A stretch of 64,000 nt of DNA from Pseudaminobacter salicylatoxidans (GCF_003148475.1 NZ_QGGG01000018.1:21800-85799), one strand, 5' to 3'; counted from the first letter of the stretch, positions 1-9,761 are shown. The notes: generated by a model not told the origin, from the letters alone. A program made the numbers and translations.

Positions 1-2338
1 ACAGCTCCACCACCATGAAATCGACGAGCGCGCGCGTGATACGCTTGAACTCGAACGCGTCGTAACCGGCACGCACGGTCTCGTCGAGCTCGGCCAGACG
101 GTGCAGCATCAGCCGCTCCAGCTCCGGCATCTCGGCCACTGGCACATCTTCGCCCTCGTCATGGGCGAGCGTGCCGAGCATCCAGCGGATGGTATTTCTC
201 AGCTTGCGATAGGCGTCGATATTGGTCTGCAGCACGTTCTTGCCGAGGCGCTGGTCTTCCCAATAGTCGGTCGTCACCACCCACAGGCGCAGAATGTCGG
301 CGCCGGACTGCTTGATGACGTCCTGCGGTACCACCGTGTTGCCGAGAGACTTCGACATCTTGCGGCCATCCTCGTCCATGGTGAAACCATGGGTGACGAC
401 GGCATTGTAGGGCGCGCGGCCGCGCGTGCCGCAGCTTTCCAAGAGCGAGGAATGGAACCAGCCGCGATGCTGGTCGGAGCCTTCGAGATAAACATCGGCC
501 GGCCATTTCAGGTCGGGGCGATCCTCCAGCGTGAAGGTGTGGGTGGAGCCGGAATCGAACCAGACGTCGAGGATATCCATCACCTGCGTCCATGGCTCGT
601 CGGCACGGCTGCCAAGGAAGCGCTCGCGCGCGCCTTCGGCGAACCAGGCATCGGCGCCCTCCTTCTCGAAGGCTTCGAGAATACGAGCATTGACCTCATC
701 ATCGACCAGCACCGTGCCATCCGCGTCAGCGAAGATCGCGATCGGAACGCCCCAGGCGCGCTGGCGCGAAAGCACCCAGTCCGGACGCTCCTCGATCATG
801 GAGCGCAGGCGCGTCTGGCCGGCGGCCGGCACGAAACGAGTGTCGTCGATAGCCTTCAACGCGCGCGAGCGCAGCGTAGTCGCGTCGCCGAGTTCCTTGT
901 CCATGTAGACGAACCACTGCGGCGTGTTGCGGAAGATCACCGGCTTCTTGGAGCGCCAGCTATGCGGATAGCTGTGCTTCAGACGGCCGCGCGCAAACAG
1001 CATGTTGCGCCTGATCAGCTCTTCGATGACCGCCTTGTTGGCATCGCCCTTCTTGCCGTGATCGTCGATGACGCGCGCAGCCCCACCCTCGCGATCCGGG
1101 CCGAAGCCCGGCGCATCCTTGGTGAAATAGCCGGCATCGTCCACCGTGAACGGCAGGCGCGTGTCGATGCCGCGTTTTTCGAGCGCGGCGGCGGCATCCA
1201 TCCAGGCGTCGAAGTCCTCGCGGCCGTGGCCGGGCGCGGTGTGCACGAAGCCGGTGCCGGCATCATCAGTGACATGCTCGCCCGCCAGCATCGGCACAGG
1301 GAATTCATAACCGCCACCAAAACCTTCCAGCGGATGGGAAAGCGTCAGGCTGCCAAGCTCATCGGAGGAAACATCGAAAAGACGGTTCAACGTGACCTTG
1401 GCCTTGGCGGAGGCTTCCTCGGCCAGCGCATCGGCAAAGATCAGCTTTTCGCCGGGCTGCGGGCCGTAGTCGTTCTCGGCTGCCGTCACCTCGTAGAGGC
1501 CATAGCCGATGCGCGGCGAATAGTTCACGGCGCGGTTGCCGGGGATCGTCCACGGCGTCGTCGTCCAGATGACGACACAGGCATTCAGCAGGTCGGGGCG
1601 AAAATCGACCTTGCCGCGCGAGGCCGCAGCGGCGTCAGCATCGGCCGGAACCTCGAGCTTCATGACCGGGAACTTCACCCAGATCGTATCTGACTCGTAG
1701 TCCTGATATTCGACCTCGGCCTCGGCGAGCGCCGTACGCTCCACCACCGACCACATCACGGGCTTGGAGCCGCGATAGAGCTGGCCCGACTTGGCGAATT
1801 TCAGCAGTTCGCCCGCGATGCGTGCCTCGGCATGGAACGCCATCGTCGTATACGGGTTCTCGAAGTCACCGATGACGCCGAGCCGCAGGAACTCTTCCGT
1901 CTGCACACCGATCCAGTGCGCGGCAAAGTCGCGGCATTCCTGACGAAATTCGTTGACCGGAACCTCATCCTTGTTCTTGCCGGCGGCGCGGTATTTTTCC
2001 TCGATCTTCCATTCGATCGGCAGGCCGTGGCAATCCCAGCCCGGCACATAGTTGGAATCGTAGCCGCGCATCTGGAACGAGCGGGTGATGACGTCCTTCA
2101 GCACCTTGTTCAGCGCGTGGCCGATATGGATGTTTCCGTTGGCATAGGGCGGGCCGTCATGCAGCACGAACTTCTCGCGCCCGGCCGCACTTTCGCGCAG
2201 GCGCTTGTAGAGGTCCATCTTCTGCCAGCGGGCAACCGTCACCGGCTCCTTCTCGGGCAGGCCGGCGCGCATCGGAAATTCCGTCTGCGGCAGATAGAGG
2301 GTCTTGGAGTAATCGAGTTTTTCGGACGTATCAGTCAT
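1..2338 (-). CDS. ileS: Isoleucyl-tRNA synthetase, 3' end cut by window edge
   Basis: Class Ia aminoacyl-tRNA synthetase that charges tRNA-Ile with isoleucine in the cytosol and edits mischarged valine. Reading the minus strand from the ATG at 2336-2338 gives about 779 codons before the window edge. The HIGH motif (HIGH, residues 71-74, after GPPYANGN) and the KMSKS motif (about residues 660-664, bases 347-361) are intact, so the Rossmann catalytic core with its inserted editing domain is present. The start of the anticodon-binding domain is visible. Family members run close to 1,000 residues, so roughly the last 200 residues lie outside the window. No T-box leader is seen upstream; the next gene (the porin) is on the same strand 235 bp upstream. 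Confidence 0.97.
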   Translation of the reverse strand, partial: MTDTSEKLDYSKTLYLPQTEFPMRAGLPEKEPVTVARWQKMDLYKRLRESAAGREKFVLHDGPPYANGNIHIGHALNKVLKDVITRSFQMRGYDSNYVPGWDCHGLPIEWKIEEKYRAAGKNKDEVPVNEFRQECRDFAAHWIGVQTEEFLRLGVIGDFENPYTTMAFHAEARIAGELLKFAKSGQLYRGSKPVMWSVVERTALAEAEVEYQDYESDTIWVKFPVMKLEVPADADAAAASRGKVDFRPDLLNACVVIWTTTPWTIPGNRAVNYSPRIGYGLYEVTAAENDYGPQPGEKLIFADALAEEASAKAKVTLNRLFDVSSDELGSLTLSHPLEGFGGGYEFPVPMLAGEHVTDDAGTGFVHTAPGHGREDFDAWMDAAAALEKRGIDTRLPFTVDDAGYFTKDAPGFGPDREGGAARVIDDHGKKGDANKAVIEELIRRNMLFARGRLKHSYPHSWRSKKPVIFRNTPQWFVYMDKELGDATTLRSRALKAIDDTRFVPAAGQTRLRSMIEERPDWVLSRQRAWGVPIAIFADADGTVLVDDEVNARILEAFEKEGADAWFAEGARERFLGSRADEPWTQVMDILDVWFDSGSTHTFTLEDRPDLKWPADVYLEGSDQHRGWFHSSLLESCGTRGRAPYNAVVTHGFTMDEDGRKMSKSLGNTVVPQDVIKQSGADILRLWVVTTDYWEDQRLGKNVLQTNIDAYRKLRNTIRWMLGTLAHDEGEDVPVAEMPELERLMLHRLAELDETVRAGYDAFEFKRITRALVDFMVVEL

Positions 2339-2573
2339 TGTCTTGCCATCGGATTGCCCGGCGAAGCCGCAACGGGCGTGCAACTATTATATCGGGGGAG
2401 CGCCGGCGGCGCACAGGCAAACATCCCGGACTTTCAGGCGGCGTCAGGCCACCCGGAAGGCCGGGCCTGTAATTCGTATAGCAATCGCGAAGACAGGCGC
2501 GAAACATCTCATGGCCGCGCTTTTAATGGAGCCGGACAGGAGAATAAAGCCCATAATGCGCTTCGCAACGCCG

Positions 2574-3383
2574 TCACATGGTGAAATCGAAGCGATAAGT
2601 GCCCGAAACACCGAGCATGAACTGGTTCGGCGAGCCGCGTTCCCGCACAAGGCTCGAATCCTTCGCCGGCCCCAGGAGTCTCCTGTATTCGCTGAACGCG
2701 CTGGTCGTTATCTTCTCGGTCGTCTTCCAGGTCACCGCGCCGCCGACGCCGATCGAGGTCAGGCCGCTCTCAGGAGTGTATGCGCCAAGGCCCGAGCGCG
2801 CAGCTTCATCTGCCGAAACACCGTAATATGCGTCCAGATATTTGGCTGACCCGAACGACAGGCGCGGACCACCGGAAATCCGCACGTCGGGCGTGACGTC
2901 CTGGAAGGCGTCGACATAGATGTCGCCCACGACGCCGCTGTGAGAGCGGATGCCATGGCGCACCTCACCGCGGACGCGCAGCCAATCGGTCGGATAAACT
3001 TCCGCGAAAACGCCGACTTCAGCGCCCCACTTCACCGGATCCAGTCCCTTCAGTTCGTCTGCGTCGCCATCGTCGCGGCCGAAGACGATCTTGCCCACCG
3101 GACCGGCACGCAGCGTTCCGGCCTCGAACAGGGCAAAGGACATATTGTCGTTGCGGGAGGAAAAACGCGTGAACGACCCCGCCCGCCCCAGAGAAATCAG
3201 GGGAGATGCCGTGAAAACGGAACTCTTCGAGCCCTCGAACCTGGGGGCAATAAAGCCTGCTGCGCCGACCGTAAGATACCAGTCGCCACTGAACCAGTTT
3301 TCGGCCGAAGCCCGCACGGTGGAGAAGCCCAGCATCATGGTCGCAGCAACAGCTGCCGCCAGCCGGCAATAGGAAATCGTCAT
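2574..3383 (-). CDS. MipA/OmpV family outer membrane protein
   Basis: A 269-residue protein with an N-terminal signal peptide (MTISYCRLAAAVAATMM, cleavage near ASA-EN). The body is rich in alternating aromatic and polar strands, as in an outer-membrane beta-barrel, and it ends in Phe-Thr-Met close to the C-terminus. The pattern (WYLTVGAAG, YYGV followed by a Gly-rich strand, final YRFDF) fits MipA/OmpV proteins, which are scaffolding or porin-like proteins of unclear substrate. An in-frame ATG 17 codons further upstream is rejected because it would bury the signal peptide. It lies on the same strand as ileS but is separated from it by 235 bp. It is divergent from the HdeD-like gene, with a 14-bp palindrome between them. 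Confidence 0.8.
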   Translation of the reverse strand: MTISYCRLAAAVAATMMLGFSTVRASAENWFSGDWYLTVGAAGFIAPRFEGSKSSVFTASPLISLGRAGSFTRFSSRNDNMSFALFEAGTLRAGPVGKIVFGRDDGDADELKGLDPVKWGAEVGVFAEVYPTDWLRVRGEVRHGIRSHSGVVGDIYVDAFQDVTPDVRISGGPRLSFGSAKYLDAYYGVSADEAARSGLGAYTPESGLTSIGVGGAVTWKTTEKITTSAFSEYRRLLGPAKDSSLVRERGSPNQFMLGVSGTYRFDFTM

Positions 3384-3456
3384 TACGCGCACACTCTCGA
3401 ACACAACCGCCCGTTGATCGGAGCAGTGCGGCACGTTTGGTAAAATTTGATTTAAA

Positions 3457-3470
3457 CCGGAAGCTTCCGG
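3457..3470. promoter_or_regulatory. 14-bp perfect palindrome in a divergent promoter region
   Basis: CCGGAAGCTTCCGG is a perfect 7+7 palindrome with AT-rich sequence on its left side. It sits 74 bp upstream of the porin start and 121 bp upstream of the HdeD-like start. Position and symmetry suit an operator for a dimeric regulator shared by both genes, but a chance palindrome cannot be excluded and I do not recognise the consensus. Confidence 0.35.
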
Positions 3471-3590
3471 GCGATCTTTATCAACCCGGCCAACGATTTA
3501 GGTCTCTGGACGAAATGAAGAACGCGCGCTACCTTTCGCGACAGGCGGTTCGCTGGAATTTGTTTATTCATCACCATGGAGGTGACGACT

Positions 3591-4184
3591 ATGACTTTGA
3601 ATTCCGATATGCCCGACGATTTCAAAAAAGCTATCAGTGAAACACGGACCAAATGGGGCTGGTTCGTAGTGCTTGGAATATTGCTGCTGATCTTCGGTGG
3701 TATTGCTTTCGGCAATCTTTTCGTAGCCACCATCGCTTCCGTCTATGTCATCGGCATCCTGATGCTGATCGGCGGCATAGTCGAGATCATCCACTCCTTC
3801 GGGGTGAAAACCTGGGGCAGCTTCTTCTGGTGGTTCCTCAGCGGCCTGCTTTATGCCGTGGCGGGCTTCCTGGCCTTCTACAACCCGCTGTTGGTTTCGG
3901 TGGTGCTGACCTTCCTGCTTGCGGTCAGCCTGATCGCGGCCGGCGTCCTTCGCTTGTGGGTCGGCCTTTCCGATCGCACGGCGCCGGGCTGGGGCTGGGT
4001 TGTCGCGGCTGGCGTGGTGACGATCCTGGCGGGCCTGATCATCGCCTTCAGATGGCCTGTCAACAGCCTGTGGGTGCTGGGTTTGTTCCTGGCAATCGAC
4101 CTGATTTTCCAGGGCTGGTCCAACATCGCCTTCGGCCTGGCCCTGCGGAACGCGCCGCCGCTAGAAAGCAAGAGCGCCGTCTAG
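3591..4184 (+). CDS. HdeD-like (DUF308) integral membrane protein
   Basis: A 197-residue protein with about six hydrophobic helices arranged as repeated pairs after a short charged N-terminus. This is typical of the DUF308/HdeD family, whose E. coli member is linked to acid resistance; the molecular function is not established. The start at 3591 is chosen because GGAGGTG (3578-3584) is a strong ribosome-binding site 6 bases upstream, so an in-frame ATG at 3576 is part of the leader. The last 24 bases overlap convergently with the 3' end of ribF on the other strand. Confidence 0.8.
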   Translation: MTLNSDMPDDFKKAISETRTKWGWFVVLGILLLIFGGIAFGNLFVATIASVYVIGILMLIGGIVEIIHSFGVKTWGSFFWWFLSGLLYAVAGFLAFYNPLLVSVVLTFLLAVSLIAAGVLRLWVGLSDRTAPGWGWVVAAGVVTILAGLIIAFRWPVNSLWVLGLFLAIDLIFQGWSNIAFGLALRNAPPLESKSAV

Positions 4185-5144
4185 CGGCGACAACGGCCTG
4201 ACACCGGCGAGCAGCGCGCGCGCCTCCTGCTCGTCGCGCTGCATCTGCGCGACGAGGGCATCCAGCCCGTCGAATTTCACCTCGCCGCGCAGATAGCCGA
4301 ACAGGGAAACCCGGCACGACTGGCCGTAAAGATCCCCCGAAAAATCGAACAGGAAGGTTTCGAGCAGCGGCGCGCCATTGTCGTCCACGGTGGGGCGGCG
4401 GCCGAAGCTCGCCACGCCGTCATGCAGCATGCCGTCCTGGCGGCGGAAGCGGACGGCATAGATGCCGTGTTTCAGCCCGCAACTGTCGGGCAGCGCCATG
4501 TTTGCGGTTGGAAAGCCCAGCGTGCGGCCAAGCTGCTTGCCACGCGTCACCTCTGCCTCGACCGTGTAGCGATAGCCGAGCAGCCCGGCCGCCTCGGCCA
4601 CCTCGCCCTCGCACAACAGCCCGCGAATGCGGCTCGACGAAACGATTTCGGCCCCCTCGTCGCGGTACGGGTCCACCAGCGTCACACCAAAGCCGTGGCG
4701 CTCGCCGGCTTCCATCAGGAAAGCCGGGCCACCTTGCCGGTTCTTGCCGAAATGGAAGTCGAAGCCAGTCACCGCATGGCTGATGCCGAGATCGGCATCA
4801 AGAATATCGGTGACGAAGCGGTCGGCATCCAGAGAAGCGAATTCGCGATTGAAGGGCTGCTCCACGACCGCCGCGAAGCCGAGTTCGGCCAGAAGGCGCG
4901 CCTTCATGGGCGCTGGCGTGAGCTGGAACAGGGGCACGTCCGGCCGGAACACCGCCCGCGGATGCGGATCGAAGGTCAGTACCAGAGCCGGAACGCCCCG
5001 CTGGCGGGCCTCTTCGAGCGCGCGCCCCAGCACCGCCTGATGGCCGCGATGGACACCGTCGAAATTGCCGATGGCAACGACGCCGCCGCGCAATGAAGCC
5101 GGCAGCCTGTCGGAACCCGGGACGCGCTGGAAATATTGGCTCAT
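4161..5144 (-). CDS. ribF: Bifunctional riboflavin kinase / FAD synthetase
   Basis: Makes FMN from riboflavin and ATP, then FAD from FMN and ATP, in the cytosol. At 327 residues it has normal length. The N-terminal nucleotidyltransferase domain shows GNFDGVHRGH (residues 26-35) and SSSRIR (169-174). The C-terminal kinase domain shows GFPTAN (210-215). The HAD phosphatase gene lies 8 bp upstream on the same strand, so the two are probably cotranscribed. The rest of the riboflavin pathway (ribD, ribE, ribH) is about 31 kb away. The 3' end overlaps the convergent HdeD-like gene by 24 bases. Confidence 0.95.
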   Translation of the reverse strand: MSQYFQRVPGSDRLPASLRGGVVAIGNFDGVHRGHQAVLGRALEEARQRGVPALVLTFDPHPRAVFRPDVPLFQLTPAPMKARLLAELGFAAVVEQPFNREFASLDADRFVTDILDADLGISHAVTGFDFHFGKNRQGGPAFLMEAGERHGFGVTLVDPYRDEGAEIVSSSRIRGLLCEGEVAEAAGLLGYRYTVEAEVTRGKQLGRTLGFPTANMALPDSCGLKHGIYAVRFRRQDGMLHDGVASFGRRPTVDDNGAPLLETFLFDFSGDLYGQSCRVSLFGYLRGEVKFDGLDALVAQMQRDEQEARALLAGVRPLSPLDGALAF

Positions 5145-5152
5145 GGACGTTT

Positions 5153-6013
5153 TTACCGAAGCCGTGGGATCACCGCTACAGGCCGATGCCCGTGCTTTTC
5201 GAGAAACTCCGAGAGAAGCTCAAGATCGGGGGCCTGCGGATTGCCGTAATCTGCGGCATGGACGCCGCCGGAGACGTAAAGCACATCCAGCCCGTTGTCT
5301 GCCGCGCCTTTGATGTCGGTCAGCATACCGTCGCCGATGCCAAGCGATTCTTCGGTGGAAACCTCCCGGCCAAGCACCTCTGAAGCGGCATTCAGCGCGG
5401 CCACATAGATCGGGCGATGCGGCTTGCCCGAGATCAGGGTACGCCCGCCAAGCTGGGTGTAGTCGCGCGCCAGCGCGCCGGCACACCAGATCAGCCTGTC
5501 GCCGCGCTCGACCATGATGTCGGGATTGGCGCAGATGAAGGGCAGGTTGCGCGAGCGCAGCCGCATCAGCAGTTCCGCATATTCCTCCGGCGTCTCGGTC
5601 TCGTCGTCGAACAGGCCGGTGCAGACCACGGCATCCGCCTCGAACTCCTCGACCAGTTCGCAATCGATGCCGTCATAGATGACCTCGTCGCGCTCCGGCC
5701 CGAGATGGAACAGTTTGCGCGGCGCCTGGCGAATCAGGTCGCGCGTCACGTCGCCGGACGTGACGATGCGGTCCCAGGCGTCCTGCGGCACGCCGAGCGC
5801 TGCAAGCTGCGCTTCGACACCGTCGCGCGGGCGCGGCGAATTGGTGATGAGGACGACGGCCAGCCCTTTTTGCCGCGCACGTCTCAGAGCTTCGGCAGAC
5901 TCCGGGAAAGCATCGACGCCATTGTGAAGCACGCCCCACACGTCGCAAAGAATGGCGGCGTAGCGGTCGGTGACGACATCCAGCGATCCGATCATCTCGG
6001 GCGATCCCGTCAT
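5153..6013 (-). CDS. HAD-IIA family sugar-phosphatase-like hydrolase (TIGR01459 type)
   Basis: A 286-residue HAD-superfamily hydrolase of the class IIA (NagD/pNPPase-like) group. Motif I is DVWGVLHNG near residues 24-32, with the nucleophilic Asp first. Motif II includes ITNSPRP, and the C-terminal metal site is GIGDG. Family members dephosphorylate small phosphate esters; the specific substrate cannot be read from the sequence. Its close coupling to ribF (8-bp gap) is common in alphaproteobacteria and could hint at flavin-related dephosphorylation, but that is inference. Confidence 0.82.
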   Translation of the reverse strand: MTGSPEMIGSLDVVTDRYAAILCDVWGVLHNGVDAFPESAEALRRARQKGLAVVLITNSPRPRDGVEAQLAALGVPQDAWDRIVTSGDVTRDLIRQAPRKLFHLGPERDEVIYDGIDCELVEEFEADAVVCTGLFDDETETPEEYAELLMRLRSRNLPFICANPDIMVERGDRLIWCAGALARDYTQLGGRTLISGKPHRPIYVAALNAASEVLGREVSTEESLGIGDGMLTDIKGAADNGLDVLYVSGGVHAADYGNPQAPDLELLSEFLEKHGHRPVAVIPRLR

Positions 6014-6149
6014 GGCATTTCCTTCTGTGGCTGTGCGGGGATGGACGAGGCGGCGAGCTAATGGCCATGGGAATTAGCCGAAGCGGCGCACCATGTCACC
6101 ACCTTTCAGGTCCCCTCCCCGGCCATCAGCCGCGGCGGCCTGCCGTTCA

Positions 6150-7679
6150 TCAATCCATATGAGCGGCAGGAGCACCCCCGGCAGGGGCCATCCTTGGCTT
6201 GCGCAGCAGCAGGGCAAGCGGAATGGCGCACAGCGTCACGATCATCATCAGCTTGAAGTCGTTGACATAGGAAATCATCATCGACTGCTGGGTGACCAAC
6301 CCATCGACCTGCGCCAGCGCGGTCGGATCGCCAGTGGCCGCGCCCGGAGACATTTCCAGAAGGTTCGGATTGAACGGCGTGATGTTGCCGATCAATTCGG
6401 AATGGTTGATCGCCGTGTTGCGCGTCAGCAGCACCGTCACCACCGAAATGCCGATCGAGGAGCCGATATTGCGCACGAGGCTGAAAAGGCTCGTCGCATC
6501 CGTGCGGAAACGGGCGTCCAGCGTGGCGAACGCGACCGTGGACAACGGCACGAAGACCAGCCCGAGCCCCAGGCCCTGCACGATGCCGGACATGATGATG
6601 AGGTGCGAGTCCATCTGCGGCGAGAAGCCGGACATGGTGTAGAGCGACTGCGCCGTCAGCAGCAATCCCGTCACGACAAGGATGCGCGCGTCGATGATGC
6701 GGACCAGGCGCCCCACCATCAGCATCGAGATCATCGTGCCGACGCCGCGCGGCGCCATGACGAGGCCGGTCGTGATCGTCGGATAATTGAACAGCGTCGA
6801 CAGCATCGGCGGCAACAGCGCAAGGCTCGCCAGCAGGATAACGCCGATGACGAAGATGAAGACCAGGCCGGTCACGAAATTCCGGTCCTTGAATATCTTC
6901 GGGTCGATGAACGGATTTTCCGCCGTGGCGATATGGATGACGAACACCCAGAAGCCGATGAGCGAGAGACCGAGTTCGATCCAGATTTCCACCGCCGAGA
7001 ACCAGTCGACCTCCGCGCCGCGATCGAGCATGAGCTGCAGCGCGCCGACGCCGAGGCTCAGCATGGCGAAGCCGAAGAAATCGAAGCCGCGCAGGCGTCT
7101 GGCGATAGCCGGCAGATAGGCCGCCGAGCCGAGGAAGGCGATGATGCCGACCGGCAGGTTGATGAAGAACACCCAGCGCCAGTTGAAGCTCTCAGTCAGC
7201 CAGCCGCCAAGCGTCGGGCCGATGATAGGGCCGACCATGATGCCGGCGCCCCACAGCGCCATTGCCTGGCCGTGGCGTTCCCTCGGATTGATGTCGAGCA
7301 GGAAGGTTTGCGAGAGCGGCACGATGGCCGCGCCAAACACGCCCTGGAGCAGGCGGAAGAGCACCATGCTCTCCAGGCTCCATGACACACCGCAGGCCAT
7401 GGATGTAATGGTGAAGCCCACCACGGAAGTGAGGAAGAGTTGCTTGCGCCCGAATCTGTCCGACAGCCAGCCGGTCAGCGGCGTCATGATCGCCGCCGCG
7501 ACGATATAGGAAGTCAGCACCCAGTTGATGGTGTCGGCCGATGCCCCCAGATCGCCCACCATCGAAGGCAATGCGACATTGGCGATGGTGGTGTCGAGCA
7601 CCTGCATGACTGTCGCAAGCATGATCGACACCGTTATGAGCCCGCGATGCGGGACGTCGGTGTGGGACGTCGGGGTCAT
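6150..7679 (-). CDS. DHA2-family multidrug MFS transporter (EmrB/QacA type)
   Basis: An inner-membrane proton/drug antiporter of 509 residues with about 14 predicted helices. Motif A is present (WLSDRFGRKQLF), as is the motif-C-like stretch with repeated Gly and Pro (GPIIGPTLGGWLTE), both typical of the DHA2 family. It lies 55 bp downstream of an EmrA-like adaptor and a MarR regulator on the same strand. The trio should form a tripartite efflux system together with an outer-membrane channel (TolC) encoded elsewhere. The substrate is not predictable. Confidence 0.9.
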   Translation of the reverse strand: MTPTSHTDVPHRGLITVSIMLATVMQVLDTTIANVALPSMVGDLGASADTINWVLTSYIVAAAIMTPLTGWLSDRFGRKQLFLTSVVGFTITSMACGVSWSLESMVLFRLLQGVFGAAIVPLSQTFLLDINPRERHGQAMALWGAGIMVGPIIGPTLGGWLTESFNWRWVFFINLPVGIIAFLGSAAYLPAIARRLRGFDFFGFAMLSLGVGALQLMLDRGAEVDWFSAVEIWIELGLSLIGFWVFVIHIATAENPFIDPKIFKDRNFVTGLVFIFVIGVILLASLALLPPMLSTLFNYPTITTGLVMAPRGVGTMISMLMVGRLVRIIDARILVVTGLLLTAQSLYTMSGFSPQMDSHLIIMSGIVQGLGLGLVFVPLSTVAFATLDARFRTDATSLFSLVRNIGSSIGISVVTVLLTRNTAINHSELIGNITPFNPNLLEMSPGAATGDPTALAQVDGLVTQQSMMISYVNDFKLMMIVTLCAIPLALLLRKPRMAPAGGAPAAHMD

Positions 7680-7734
7680 TGAATGGGACCTGTGGTCGGG
7701 CGCCCCTCATGTGGACGACGGACGCCTGCTTGAA

Positions 7735-8904
7735 TTACTTGCTCGGGTTGTCCGATGCCACCGCACTCGACAGCAGGCCCGGAAGGCCACGGGTGACGCC
7801 GGTATCGACCGAAACGGTGGCGCTCATGCCCGTGCGCAGGGCCACGTCGAGATTGCTGGCGTCGATCTTGAGGCGAACGGGAATGCGCTGCGTAACCTTC
7901 ACCCAGTTGCCGGTGGCGTTCTGCGCCGGCAGCAGCGAGAACTCGGCACCCGTGCCCGCACCGATCGCCTCGACAGTGGCCTTGATCGGATGGTTCGGAT
8001 AGGTGTCCAGCGTGATGTCGGCCTCCTGGCCGGGCTTCATGTTGGTGAGCTGGGTTTCCTTGAAATTTGCATCGACCCAGACGTCGTCGGATTCGACGAG
8101 GCTGAACAGCGGCGTGCCGACGCCGACGAACTGGCCGACCTTGAACGAAGAGGCTTGCGCGACCACGCCGTCCGCGGGAGCGCGAACCGTCGTCTTTTCC
8201 AGCGCATAGGCGGCACTGTCGCGAGCTGCGAGCGCCGCCAGAACTGACGGGTGCTTGTCGGTCTCGATATCGGGATCGCCGCCGAGGGCAGCCAGCGCGC
8301 TGGCGACACCCTGAACCGCGGCGGCATGTTCATCCTGCGCCTTGGTCAGATCACGCCTGGCCTCGTCCAGCGTGGATTCGGAATTGATGCCGCGCTTCAC
8401 CAGTGCCGCCGCGCGATCGTACTGTGACTGATAATAGGTCACGTCGTTGGACGTCACCCGTTCCTGCGCCAGCGCCTGGCTGTAGGCGGCACGAAGCTGC
8501 TCGACATTGAGGCGGGCGGCCGCCAGCGACGCTTCGGCCTGTGCCAGCGTTATGCGGTAGGGCTCGGGATCGACCACGAACAGGACGTCGCCCTGCTTGA
8601 CCAGCTGATTTTCGGCAATGTTGACGCTGGTGACCCGTCCCGCTTCCTGGGAGGCGATCGACACCTTGGCCTGCCGCAAGTTGGCGTTCTCGGTCTCCTG
8701 GTAGCGTCCGCCGGTAACCCAGACATAGCCGCCGCCGACAACCAGCACCAACGGCAGCGCGATCATCAGGAAGGTGCGGCCCAGCTTGCGCTTGCGCCGG
8801 GGTGCCGGTGCCGGCTCTGCTTGAGGTGCAACGTTTACCGGAGGCGAAAGCTTGTCTGCTTCCACCTCCGTCACCTCATCCTTGACTTTGGAAACGGCAT
8901 TCAT
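7735..8904 (-). CDS. HlyD/EmrA-family efflux membrane-fusion protein
   Basis: Periplasmic adaptor of 389 residues. It has a short cytoplasmic N-terminus rich in Pro, Ala, Arg and Lys, one transmembrane helix (about residues 45-65), and a split biotinyl/lipoyl-like domain (VSIASQEAGRV and VRAPADGVV). An alpha-helical hairpin rich in Ala and Gln lies between the two halves, followed by a beta-barrel domain. The start at 8904 is preferred over an in-frame ATG 11 codons upstream, because its ATG overlaps the MarR stop codon as ATGA and the residues after it match EmrA-like N-termini. Partner of the EmrB-like transporter downstream. Confidence 0.88.
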   Translation of the reverse strand: MNAVSKVKDEVTEVEADKLSPPVNVAPQAEPAPAPRRKRKLGRTFLMIALPLVLVVGGGYVWVTGGRYQETENANLRQAKVSIASQEAGRVTSVNIAENQLVKQGDVLFVVDPEPYRITLAQAEASLAAARLNVEQLRAAYSQALAQERVTSNDVTYYQSQYDRAAALVKRGINSESTLDEARRDLTKAQDEHAAAVQGVASALAALGGDPDIETDKHPSVLAALAARDSAAYALEKTTVRAPADGVVAQASSFKVGQFVGVGTPLFSLVESDDVWVDANFKETQLTNMKPGQEADITLDTYPNHPIKATVEAIGAGTGAEFSLLPAQNATGNWVKVTQRIPVRLKIDASNLDVALRTGMSATVSVDTGVTRGLPGLLSSAVASDNPSK

Positions 8905-9383
8905 GCTGCACCCTTTTTCATTGCCTGTTGCTGGCACGGCACTTCGCCGTCCGAAAGATTGTCCACTAACGTCATCAGGCCTCGGATCAGCGTTTGCCGC
9001 TCTGCAGTCGACAATCCCGTCAGTGCCTGTTCAAAAACCTCGCCGGCCACACCCTTGATCGCCTCGAAGGCCTGCCGGCTCTTGTCGGTCGGAAAGATCA
9101 GCCGCACGCGGCGGTCGTTCAGATCCTGCCTGCGCTCGATCCAGCCCCCTTCCTCCATGCGATCCAGCAAGCGCGAAACGCTGATAGGCTCGACTTCGAG
9201 CAATTCAGCCAGCCTTGCCTGGGTAACGCCTTCGCTCTTGACCACACGCACCAGCAGGCGCCATTGCGCCGACGACAACCCGTGCCGGCTGCCAAGCGCT
9301 TCGAAGCGCTTGCGCATCAACCGGGCTGCATCGTGGATGAGAAAACCTAGTCTGTCCGTACCGTCCAAATTCATGAGCGGCAT
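8901..9383 (-). CDS. MarR-family transcriptional regulator of the efflux operon
   Basis: A 160-residue winged-helix regulator. Its HTH reads from VTQARLAELLEVEPISVSR, followed by the wing with the DxRxR signature (DLNDRRVRL). It is the first gene of the emrAB-like operon and its stop overlaps the adaptor start (ATGA). Family knowledge says such regulators repress their own operon and are released by small hydrophobic compounds. The palindrome immediately upstream (9390-9401) fits autoregulation. Confidence 0.9.
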   Translation of the reverse strand: MPLMNLDGTDRLGFLIHDAARLMRKRFEALGSRHGLSSAQWRLLVRVVKSEGVTQARLAELLEVEPISVSRLLDRMEEGGWIERRQDLNDRRVRLIFPTDKSRQAFEAIKGVAGEVFEQALTGLSTAERQTLIRGLMTLVDNLSDGEVPCQQQAMKKGAA

Positions 9384-9389
9384 ATATTA

Positions 9390-9401
9390 TAAGCGTGCTT
9401 A
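9390..9401. promoter_or_regulatory. Putative MarR operator
   Basis: TAAGC-GT-GCTTA is a perfect 5+5 inverted repeat with outer AT matches (ATTA...CCAT). It lies only 7 bases upstream of the marR-type start codon, where a bound repressor would block transcription of the efflux operon. Its size and AT-flanked symmetry resemble known MarR-family boxes. Confidence 0.5.
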
Positions 9402-9723
9402 CCATTCAAGCGAGCCGAGACGGGCCTCGCAATTTTGTGATGAGTGAAATTCGATTTTCCACAACCGCGGCAAAGCCTGCAGATAACGGGCCTCGACGGC
9501 TGTCACTTTGCTCCCCGTTGGCATTAAATGCGTTGCCGATCTTCGCGCATGGTTAACGGAACGCGCTTTTATGCTCCGCACGCGGAAATTCCCTGTGCCT
9601 GTGAAGCAGGGCCCGGCTAAACTGTTTGCGAACGGTGGCCGCATATTTCACGGCAGGCGCCCCATCGCGTAACTGAAAAATCCGGACAAGCCATTTTTGC
9701 AGCCGGTATGAAGCGCCGCAGTT

Positions 9724-9753
9724 CTTGACTCCGCAAAGTGTCCAGCTTATTTC
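9724..9753 (+). promoter_or_regulatory. groESL promoter, sigma-70/heat-shock-sigma overlap
   Basis: TTGACT (9725-9730) and TATTTC (9748-9753) are 17 bases apart, as in a vegetative promoter. The same stretch reads CTTGAC (9724-9729), 16 bases, then CTTATTT (9746-9752), which resembles the alphaproteobacterial RpoH pattern CTTG...CYTATNT. Transcription would begin just before or within the CIRCE element. Confidence 0.6.
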
Positions 9754-9761
9754 AGCCGGCG

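Noticed and set aside
101..1693. 530-codon plus-strand reading frame
   Set aside because: It lies antisense to ileS, whose minus-strand reading has clear HIGH and KMSKS motifs. High-G+C codon structure creates long shadow frames.
6093..7385. 430-codon plus-strand frame
   Set aside because: Antisense to the EmrB-type transporter; dominated by charged, low-complexity residues.
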